Below, one piece after another: positions 6,224 to 12,387 of a stretch of DNA of 12,387 bases (its first letter is position 1; each line of letters opens with the position of its first letter). Below the pieces are notes generated by a model that was not told the DNA's origin, ran no database searches, and was given only the letters and a program-made list of their open reading frames with translations. This DNA is from Candidatus Hydrogenedens sp. (GTDB lineage Bacteria > Hydrogenedentota > Hydrogenedentia > Hydrogenedentales > Hydrogenedentaceae): positions 1 through 12,387 of the forward strand of contig JAIWNQ010000025.1 of assembly GCA_020216745.1 (NCBI GenBank). Direction: 5' to 3'. The position numbers and the translations under genes are program-made.

Positions 6224-9200
6224 CTATAACTTCACTTCCATCACAGGCAATTGCAAAACACGAATAGGCCCAAAAATACCAGATTTAGTATGCCCTTCAT
6301 AAACATGAGCACTGGGATGCCCGAGAGCAAAGTGGGGACCGAGAGTATTAAAGACACGGATACGCACATCGTTAGTCGGCTGTGTTAATGCAGATGTAAT
6401 ATCGAATAAATACGGATGCCAGACCCGTATCCCACACGAAACACCATTCACAAACACTTCTGCTGTGCCACGAACACGACCTAAATTGAGATATACCTTT
6501 CGATTGGGTTCTGCAGGGGCATCTACTGTTAGTTGATATTCCATACCACCACAGTAATGCAGTAAACCTAACTCGTCCCAGGAACCTAATGGAATATTTC
6601 CTTCTCCCATCTCATAGGTAATCGGTTCTAAAATGGCAGAGCCTTTTTCGAAGCCTCGTTTCGTTTCAATTCGCAGACATGCAACTCGCCGTGGGGATTC
6701 GGGTTCGGGAAGGGTTATCTTATAGATAGGCCCTACTCCTTCAATAGGTAGCTGTGAACCGTTAATCCAGCACTCTAATTTTCCCATACATTTTAAGGTC
6801 ATAGATTTAGCGCCCGGCGGAAGCAGAAAACGGAACCGATACGGAGCCGGTGTATCTGTTGATGGGAAGAAAACCAGCTTGTTGAACGGTTCTGGTGGCT
6901 CCGGTTGGTTTTGTAGCCAGCCTGCAAAAGGCAGTGGGTGGGGTCTTTGCTTGATAAGCAGTAATGCCGGATCACCCATATATCCATGTGCTGGTTGAGG
7001 TAATAATCTTACAGGAACCGCCTGGCCATCAAATATCGGGTCAGGAATACACTTAAAGTTAGCATCAGACACAATAACGACCTCTTTACCATCGGTTAAT
7101 TGAATATCCGAATCCAGTAAAAGCCCTGTTTGGGTATCAATATCGCGTGCAATTATTTCTATATTATTTTCACCAACTTTCAAATACGGTTTGATGTCAT
7201 ATTGTTCCGCACGACTCGTAAAGTAAGGGTCAAAGTTCCCCTGGTCTGAAATTTTTTGTCCATTTATAAAAATCTGGTGTATATCTCCCAAAGCCACAAC
7301 CATTTTAGCAGATGCAACCTCTGCTGGAATCTCAAAGGTACGTACAAATTTTGTTCTGCCGGTTGGGCTGGGTGTATTGCTCCATATCCATTCCGGCGAG
7401 GAAATATCTTCGCTCTCCGGCATAAAATGGATATAAAGCCTCAACCGACCATCAACAATACTTTCCGCAAAAACATCTACAACATTAACACCATACGATA
7501 ACTGCACTTTCCCCTTGAACACTCGTTCATCTCCACTCCCTTCGCCCACTACAGGAATTTTATTCAGAAATACTTTCTTTTTAGCAGTAGCACCGATACG
7601 TAGGATTGCATTCAACCGCTGGTCAGCAGGGACTCCTTCCGGAGGTAATTCTACAAAACACTGAATATGGAAAATCTTTCCTTTATTCACTTTCCCCAAA
7701 TCAATAAATTCTTCCGGAATTCGTCCTTTTCCTCCTAAAGCACTGGAAAATACGGGGTCCTCATTAATACCTAATTTCAGGGAATATTCACTGTTTTTCC
7801 ATTCTCCATCGAGGTCCGGAACCTGTTGCAGATTATCCAGAGTTGTATTTTCAGGTAGCGTTAAAGGTCCTTTCCATCGTGCCCGCGGACCAAATGAAGC
7901 AAGCACCATTTCCCATGTAGAATCGTCATAATCAGGATTGAGCCAATCTATATTACTATCCTTTTCTTCCTGCCCTTTGAACGCCCGTGTCTCTACAGGA
8001 ATAGGTCCTTCAGAGGGGGGATATGCGAAACTGCCATCCTTGTTATCACAAGTGGGAATTAACTGAAATGGAAGAGGACCTTCATATATCTTTTCTATAG
8101 TCGGTGGAACTTCCACAGTTGTTTCGCGTTGTTGTTCCCCTTTACGAACACGAATAGTTTGACTGACAGGCTGACTATTTACCTTATTAAAGAATGGCAT
8201 GGCAGTTAGTTGAATCTGTCCCTGTTCCTCTTTACAGGACAATATTTTCAACTCAGATTGAATCTCGTCCATATCTTGTTCAGATTTGTTACGAACACTG
8301 ATAAGCGGTGCCGGTGTTTGAGATAGATCCACAGCGACCTTCGTTTTTTCACTTTCGATAGAGTAATTCCAGATCGTCTCTACATTACCTGTAATTGCAT
8401 TCCAGAATTCAGGGATGCCTTCCCGATTTAAAGTCAATTGCATTACCTCACATTTTGCAGAAGGAGTTTCATACAATGCACGTTTGTTGATATCAAACCG
8501 TGCTCGCGATGTAGCGGGTGTTCCTTCATCTGACATAACAAAATAGAACGGTTTATTCTCTACATCTCTTTCCAGTACAGAAACCGATTCCGCTGTAGAT
8601 GTATAAGCAGTAGAACGCAACTGCATTGCCCATCCTTCTAAATCAGAAATAACCTGTCCCTTCTCACGAAGAGTTAACAGAGCATTGCGTTGCTCATCAC
8701 TTACCTGTATTAAATCAGAAATTTGCTCCGGTGGAAAACCGTAAATATACACTCCACCACCGAGACTCGCATACCGGGATAACTTTTCTACAGATGTCGA
8801 ACGCAAAAACTGAGTAGAAGGTAGGATAAACAATTTAAAGGTAAGATCGTGAATTTTTACCCCTTCTGCAGTTACCTCTGTTTGAGATAAAGAATCCTCG
8901 TCCATAATGATATAGTCAATATGATTTTTGCGCAGATAATTTTGTACATGCCAGTAAGTATCCGCTACGTGCTTCGCAGTAGGTAGGTCAATCTGGTAGC
9001 CTATATATGCATGTGTCGTCGTAGCGGGATGAAGAACCGCCACTTCTACCTTATGATTTCCTCGCGATAAAAGCCAGCAAAGGCGGGCATTGTAATCTGC
9101 CAATGTTTTGTAATGAACAAAATACGGTTGTCTCCAACCGGTGTCAGGAGGTGCCCATTCCCAATACGAACCATGTATCGAATAATAGATAGCATGTGGA

Positions 9201-10981
9201 TCGAACAAAGTAGCTCCATTGAGTAACCATGGATGAAATAATACCGCAATCTCCTCTATAGTCTGTCCCCAACCGCTGGAATGGAATACTTCCGCCCATA
9301 CACGGGGTCTCTTATATAAATCTGCTATGGATTGATGGGGTTTACAGTCGCCATCCATATCATTGCCCGGAACAGAGAAATGCCTCATCGTTTTGAAGTA
9401 ATCCACATAATAGGATTCCCCGCGGAACGGATCTGCATTTCGAACAGTCTGGTCATAACCACAAAGCATCCCATACTTTTCATGCCATTGATACAGCGGG
9501 ATGAAAAAGGCTTCCTCTGCTAAAGTAGCAGATATATCCGCAGAGTCACAGCGAACTTTTACCGTGTTCGGTGCATTTTCATTCCCAAAATGGTCTATTA
9601 CATCCTCAAACAAGGCCGGCAAATAATCGAGGATATCATAACCTTTCCGCTTCTTAAATTCATCTACAAAGAGATAAGAAAAACGCGGAGTAGGTGGAAA
9701 TTCATCCTGGAATGACCCCGCAATTGTTTTGCCTAATTCATCAGGAAAACGACGTTCTATCTCGCCATGAAGTATATCCAGCAGTGCGTGACACGCCGAT
9801 GGATTATGATAATCGAACCCCCCAGGGACTGTATAAAAAAGTTCCATCTGATAATTTCCTTCCGTAACTTCTATTGTAAAATTTCGTTCCGAAATATTTA
9901 TCGGAATACGGATAACCCGAACAACAGGTGTTCCAAGTGCATGCAGTGCTTTTCCCCCATCAATATTTTTTACAGGACCCCATGGCTGGCAACCTGAAGG
10001 ACCTATAACAACTGCGGATTTCCAGCCACTATCATTAAAATCTACATTCAACCAGTTCGGGATTTCTTCCAGTGCTGTCCGAAATTGATCATCACTTAAC
10101 AGGGCTTTATCCCCCATCCGTAATAAGAAAATTAAGCCCCCGGGACCACCTAAATTTGTCCCATGCACAGCAATCACATTTTTACCTACTTGTAAGTAAG
10201 GTAGAACATCAAATACCTCCGCAGTTTCCCATCCATCGGTATCATAAACCAATTCATTCCCAATCCGTTTTCCGTTAATATAAAGTTCGTAGCCATTATC
10301 ACAGGAAATTGTTACAACTGCTTTTGGAGGCAGTTCGGTTAATTCAAAAGTTCGTCGAAAATATACATGCGGAGTGTCTTCTGTGTTTTTACTCCCCCAA
10401 ATCCAGTTGGGTGCACTATTTGAGGAAACAACTTCTTCAACCAACTTTTCCGAACGGAACAGAGCAAGAGGATTTCCTTCTGCAGGTGTTTCTATGGTTA
10501 CTGTACCGGGTCCCGTTATCTCTTTTACTAATCGTTTAAGGGCAATCCCTCGGTATTCCGGATGGTCACGGACCACGCGTGCCTGTAAACCTGCACCTGA
10601 AAATCCCAGTTGGTCATAGAACCAAATTCGTACTCCAACCTGTTTTGCCACCTGAAGTGTATATGCAAATAAATCCCACCATTCATCTGTCAGAAACAAT
10701 GGGTCATCAGGAGCACTGCCATACAACGGACCTGATGGAGCTAAATTCAAGATAATGGCATTATGAATACCCCCTTTTACCAGTTCCTGCAATTGCCATG
10801 TAATCCCTTCTTTCGTTACTTTACCCCCACTCCACCACCATATAGGCACAGGAGAAAATTCCGGCTTCGCTTCTGTAAACTCCCTATATATCCACTCCTG
10901 ACCATCCGAAAAAGTAGACACACCAGACAAAGCAACTAAAAACACTACAAAAACATAACCTACATACATATGTCGATTCAT
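6224..10981 (-). CDS. Secreted multi-modular GH106-like glycoside hydrolase (alpha-L-rhamnosidase family)
   Basis: GH106 enzymes remove L-rhamnose from pectic or other polysaccharides. This 1585-residue protein starts with a signal peptide (hydrophobic core about 6-20, cleavage probably near 24-28), so it acts outside the cytoplasm. The barrel region opens with PIWWWSGG (46-53), followed by QLQELVKGGIHNA and, at 121-130, FYDQLGFSGA, typical of the GH106 catalytic domain. A beta-sandwich (about 189-330) is inserted. Candidate acids are E427 in SFQDEF and E564 in WAEVF. Residues 645-755 resemble the amidotransferase-like domain of GH42/GH106 enzymes. A second sandwich (about 1194-1310) repeats the first: WIW, R-x-F, INGxxI, PYLxVGxN. 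A GH2-like sugar-binding domain (about 1460-1560, with EVFVNG and GIRVW) ends the chain. AAGGAAG (complement of 10988-10994) six bases before the ATG supports the start; M5 is an alternative. Typical GH106 proteins are about 1000-1100 residues, so this one is extended. The rhamnosidase activity itself is inferred. Confidence 0.8.
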   Translation of the reverse strand: MNRHMYVGYVFVVFLVALSGVSTFSDGQEWIYREFTEAKPEFSPVPIWWWSGGKVTKEGITWQLQELVKGGIHNAIILNLAPSGPLYGSAPDDPLFLTDEWWDLFAYTLQVAKQVGVRIWFYDQLGFSGAGLQARVVRDHPEYRGIALKRLVKEITGPGTVTIETPAEGNPLALFRSEKLVEEVVSSNSAPNWIWGSKNTEDTPHVYFRRTFELTELPPKAVVTISCDNGYELYINGKRIGNELVYDTDGWETAEVFDVLPYLQVGKNVIAVHGTNLGGPGGLIFLLRMGDKALLSDDQFRTALEEIPNWLNVDFNDSGWKSAVVIGPSGCQPWGPVKNIDGGKALHALGTPVVRVIRIPINISERNFTIEVTEGNYQMELFYTVPGGFDYHNPSACHALLDILHGEIERRFPDELGKTIAGSFQDEFPPTPRFSYLFVDEFKKRKGYDILDYLPALFEDVIDHFGNENAPNTVKVRCDSADISATLAEEAFFIPLYQWHEKYGMLCGYDQTVRNADPFRGESYYVDYFKTMRHFSVPGNDMDGDCKPHQSIADLYKRPRVWAEVFHSSGWGQTIEEIAVLFHPWLLNGATLFDPHAIYYSIHGSYWEWAPPDTGWRQPYFVHYKTLADYNARLCWLLSRGNHKVEVAVLHPATTTHAYIGYQIDLPTAKHVADTYWHVQNYLRKNHIDYIIMDEDSLSQTEVTAEGVKIHDLTFKLFILPSTQFLRSTSVEKLSRYASLGGGVYIYGFPPEQISDLIQVSDEQRNALLTLREKGQVISDLEGWAMQLRSTAYTSTAESVSVLERDVENKPFYFVMSDEGTPATSRARFDINKRALYETPSAKCEVMQLTLNREGIPEFWNAITGNVETIWNYSIESEKTKVAVDLSQTPAPLISVRNKSEQDMDEIQSELKILSCKEEQGQIQLTAMPFFNKVNSQPVSQTIRVRKGEQQRETTVEVPPTIEKIYEGPLPFQLIPTCDNKDGSFAYPPSEGPIPVETRAFKGQEEKDSNIDWLNPDYDDSTWEMVLASFGPRARWKGPLTLPENTTLDNLQQVPDLDGEWKNSEYSLKLGINEDPVFSSALGGKGRIPEEFIDLGKVNKGKIFHIQCFVELPPEGVPADQRLNAILRIGATAKKKVFLNKIPVVGEGSGDERVFKGKVQLSYGVNVVDVFAESIVDGRLRLYIHFMPESEDISSPEWIWSNTPSPTGRTKFVRTFEIPAEVASAKMVVALGDIHQIFINGQKISDQGNFDPYFTSRAEQYDIKPYLKVGENNIEIIARDIDTQTGLLLDSDIQLTDGKEVVIVSDANFKCIPDPIFDGQAVPVRLLPQPAHGYMGDPALLLIKQRPHPLPFAGWLQNQPEPPEPFNKLVFFPSTDTPAPYRFRFLLPPGAKSMTLKCMGKLECWINGSQLPIEGVGPIYKITLPEPESPRRVACLRIETKRGFEKGSAILEPITYEMGEGNIPLGSWDELGLLHYCGGMEYQLTVDAPAEPNRKVYLNLGRVRGTAEVFVNGVSCGIRVWHPYLFDITSALTQPTNDVRIRVFNTLGPHFALGHPSAHVYEGHTKSGIFGPIRVLQLPVMEVKL

Positions 10982-11065
10982 ATCTTACTTCCTTGTATTA
11001 AGTTTAAATCTCATTATCTATTTGAAACCTCTGATTAAACCATATCAAAGTATCATAAAATAGGT

Positions 11066-11071
11066 ATTATA
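11066..11071 (-). promoter_or_regulatory. Possible -10 box for the glycoside hydrolase gene
   Basis: The minus strand reads a perfect TATAAT here, 84 bases before the start codon at 10981. At 17-base spacing upstream only TTTTAT is found, a poor -35 box, although the A/T tract beyond it could act as an UP-like element. In such AT-rich DNA a chance TATAAT is common. Confidence 0.3.
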
Positions 11072-11495
11072 AAAGAAAAATAAGGACAATAAAAAAACAA
11101 AAAAAAAGAAAGGATGAATAATAAGACCATTTGCAAATAAAATAACATACTAAGAATAACAATCCAAATGTATACACATTATGTCTTATGTACTTACCCT
11201 CCTTGTCTTTCGTAAACCCTGTGCAGGAAATAGCCCAGCAGATAACAGGCAATTTAAGTTATGTTAGCAAAATTCTGTTTCCCTTCACATACTACCTTGC
11301 ATACCTACTGTAACTTTATAACTCTTTCCCCTACATCATAAATAATGCAAATTAACCCAGATAATTTTAAAAATTTATTTTCCTTGTTTATTTCTCTACA
11401 TTTGTGAATTAGCATATTATCTTTAATTAAACAGTACAAATGTGTCCCACCTATAATTAACAAGGTACCTTTAACATTACTACTGAGAGAAATGG

Positions 11496-11574
11496 ATAAT
11501 AAACAAGTACTCAAACGAAACTAATGTGTATAAAAACAGTTATACTACCTCATCACATCTTATAATAAACAAGT
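11496..11574. repeat. 13-base direct repeats flanking a small inverted repeat
   Basis: ATAATAAACAAGT occurs exactly at 11496-11508 and 11562-11574, 66 bases apart start to start. Between them, nearly centred, lies GTATAA (11528-11533) and TTATAC (11540-11545) with a six-base loop. The arrangement could be a protein-binding site or the ends of a very short degenerate insertion; the AT-rich setting weakens both readings. Confidence 0.4.
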
Positions 11575-11634
11575 TTCTTTATTGCAAAGATAAACCTCTG
11601 TTGTTCACCCTGCCTCAGCCATTCACTCTTTAGA

Positions 11635-11721
11635 GCAGACGCATATATGTCTGCCCCTACGGATGATTCCACACAGGCACTCTTGCCTGTGCTACTATTT
11701 AGCCACAAGCAAGATGCTTGT
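11635..11721. repeat. Cluster of three REP-like hairpins
   Basis: Three stems lie in a row. GCAGAC/GTCTGC is at 11635-11640 and 11649-11654 (8-base loop). CACAGGCA/TGCCTGTG is at 11672-11679 and 11684-11691 (loop CTCT). ACAAGCA/TGCTTGT is at 11705-11711 and 11715-11721 (loop AGA). The cores of the second and third stems differ only by one compensatory pair, G-C to A-T. The cluster starts 10 bases downstream of the stop codon of the minus-strand PASTA-protein gene and is GC-richer than the rest of the gap. In the direction of that gene no T-run follows any stem, so these are not classical intrinsic terminators. They look like intergenic REP elements, though they could still stabilise or end the mRNA. 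Confidence 0.7.
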
Positions 11722-11731
11722 ATTACTCTTT

Positions 11732-12387
11732 TTATCTCCGCCTACGCATTCCGCTCATAGAAACTATCACCATACCAAATAAAATAACGTCTAAGATATA
11801 TTTCCACCACATATCATTGCCTGATGATTTACCACCACAACCACAACTTTGTTTGGATGTATCTTGTGGTGTTTGGGATATATCTGTACTCCCTTCCCCT
11901 TCTGTTGGCTGAACCGAGCCTTCCCCTTCCTGACCTGCTATTCCCGCCTCGGACTTGCTAATGCTTCCGTCACTGTTTGTATCTACTTGATTGAATACCT
12001 CCTGCGTCAAGCCCGGATATTTGGCACTCGCCTCCAACCAACTCACCTGTCCATCTCCATTGCTATCTACTGAACCAAAATCCGACTTCAACGCCTCTAT
12101 CAACTGCTCCTTCGTGCCCGCCTTGCTCACTATCAGAACCACCTTGCTTCCCGCAGGTAAAATCGTTCCTATGGCAGGGTCAGACCCTAATACCTGACCA
12201 ACTGCTACATCTAACCTCGACTCCTCTCGCTTATCCGGCAAATAGCCCGCACCCATCAACCACTGTGCCGATTGGTCGTAACTCATCCCTTGCATATCCT
12301 TCACCGCTGGGCAGATAGTAACTACTCCGTCCTCCCGCTTCACATCCCCATACCACCTGAAATCATCCCCATATTGACCCTTCAACC
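11732..12387 (-). CDS. Surface protein with PASTA domain, EF-hand loops and C-terminal sorting-like tail (N-terminus beyond right edge)
   Basis: The frame is open to the right edge. The first possible start inside the window is a TTG at 12385 with no room to show a ribosome-binding site, so the protein very probably begins outside. Residue numbers here count from that codon. About 24-90 form a PASTA domain (GMSYDQSA, GAGYLP, SDPAIGT, AGSKVVLIVSKAG), a fold usually binding peptidoglycan or acting as a spacer. Two full 12-residue Ca-binding loops follow: D107/N109/D111/E118 and D135/N137/D139/E146, in a dockerin-like pair. An acidic Gly/Glu/Thr linker (151-178) leads to CGCGG at 181-185, a hydrophobic helix at about 193-212 and a final RRRR. 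This Cys-rich motif / helix / Arg tail resembles MYXO-CTERM-type sorting signals, suggesting export, processing and envelope anchoring. No catalytic domain is visible in the part present. Confidence 0.82.
   Translation of the reverse strand, partial: LKGQYGDDFRWYGDVKREDGVVTICPAVKDMQGMSYDQSAQWLMGAGYLPDKREESRLDVAVGQVLGSDPAIGTILPAGSKVVLIVSKAGTKEQLIEALKSDFGSVDSNGDGQVSWLEASAKYPGLTQEVFNQVDTNSDGSISKSEAGIAGQEGEGSVQPTEGEGSTDISQTPQDTSKQSCGCGGKSSGNDMWWKYILDVILFGMVIVSMSGMRRRR

Larger units (their letters stand above)
10982..11731. other. 750-base AT-rich intergenic region without a recognisable gene
   Basis: This gap lies upstream of the glycoside hydrolase gene and downstream of the PASTA-protein gene, both on the minus strand. 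It holds an A-rich purine tract at about 11072-11113 that may be curved DNA, a 10-base palindrome AAGGTACCTT at 11462-11471, an 8-base inverted repeat ACATTTGT/ACAAATGT (11398-11405 and 11436-11443), the repeat cluster at 11496-11574 and three hairpins at 11635-11721. No tRNA, rRNA or known riboswitch fold was seen. The small open frames in it translate to low-complexity Phe/Ile-rich peptides and are not believed. Confidence 0.6.

Noticed and set aside
11067..11252. 61-codon minus-strand open frame with a hydrophobic, Phe-rich C-terminus
   Set aside because: The hydrophobic part is simply the translation of an A-rich tract; there is no ribosome-binding site and composition explains it.
11305..11514. 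69-codon minus-strand open frame in the intergenic region
   Set aside because: No recognisable motif, no good start signal, and it lies in AT-rich DNA where chance frames of this length are possible.
11672..11721. The two right-hand hairpins as intrinsic terminators
   Set aside because: A T-rich stretch follows the last stem only on the plus strand, where no gene ends; for the minus-strand gene no T-run follows the stems.
10982..11731. CRISPR array or tRNA in the long intergenic region
   Set aside because: No regularly spaced repeats with unique spacers and no cloverleaf with the T-loop consensus could be found.
12383..12385. TTG at 12385 as the true start of the PASTA protein
   Set aside because: It is two bases from the window edge, no upstream sequence is visible, and the protein would lack the signal peptide its surface features require; an edge artefact is more likely.

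Overview
This window comes from an AT-rich bacterial genome. It holds six complete genes and two genes cut by the window edges. Three features suggest a Gram-negative-type, probably anaerobic or facultative polysaccharide degrader: a hydrogenase-maturation operon, a very large secreted rhamnosidase-like enzyme, and a protein ending in a Cys-rich / membrane helix / Arg-tail signal. The Glu-Gly linker, Ca-binding loops and sorting-like tail would fit a Hydrogenedentota-like lineage or a neighbour of Planctomycetota/Lentisphaerota. That placement is a tentative inference; no rRNA or marker gene is present.

Left part (1-2019, minus strand): a hypA-hypB-hypF operon, transcribed right to left and running off the left edge. 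HypA and HypB insert nickel into [NiFe] hydrogenase. HypF starts synthesis of the CN ligands of the active-site iron. No hydrogenase structural gene is visible.

Middle part (2212-6140, plus strand): three genes diverge from the hyp operon. The first is a shortened uronate isomerase-family protein that keeps the family's metal and active-site motifs. The second is a divergent chorismate synthase-family protein with two insertions and substitutions at otherwise invariant active-site positions. The third is an N-terminally anchored protein with two copies of a beta-rich domain joined by Pro/Thr-rich linkers. Gaps of about 90-100 bases containing promoter-like and inverted-repeat sequences separate them, so they need not form one operon.

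Right part (6224-12387, minus strand): after a short convergent gap with four 9-base repeats comes a 1585-residue secreted GH106-like glycoside hydrolase. A 750-base AT-rich intergenic region follows, with a direct-repeat/inverted-repeat cluster and, at its right end, three REP-like hairpins. The last gene is the C-terminal part of a surface protein with a PASTA domain, two EF-hand/dockerin-like loops and a sorting-signal-like tail.

The uronate isomerase homologue and the rhamnosidase-like enzyme could both serve breakdown of plant or algal acidic polysaccharides, but nothing in the sequence ties them into one pathway. The most unusual items are the chorismate synthase homologue, the covarying REP-like hairpins and the PASTA/EF-hand/sorting-tail protein.
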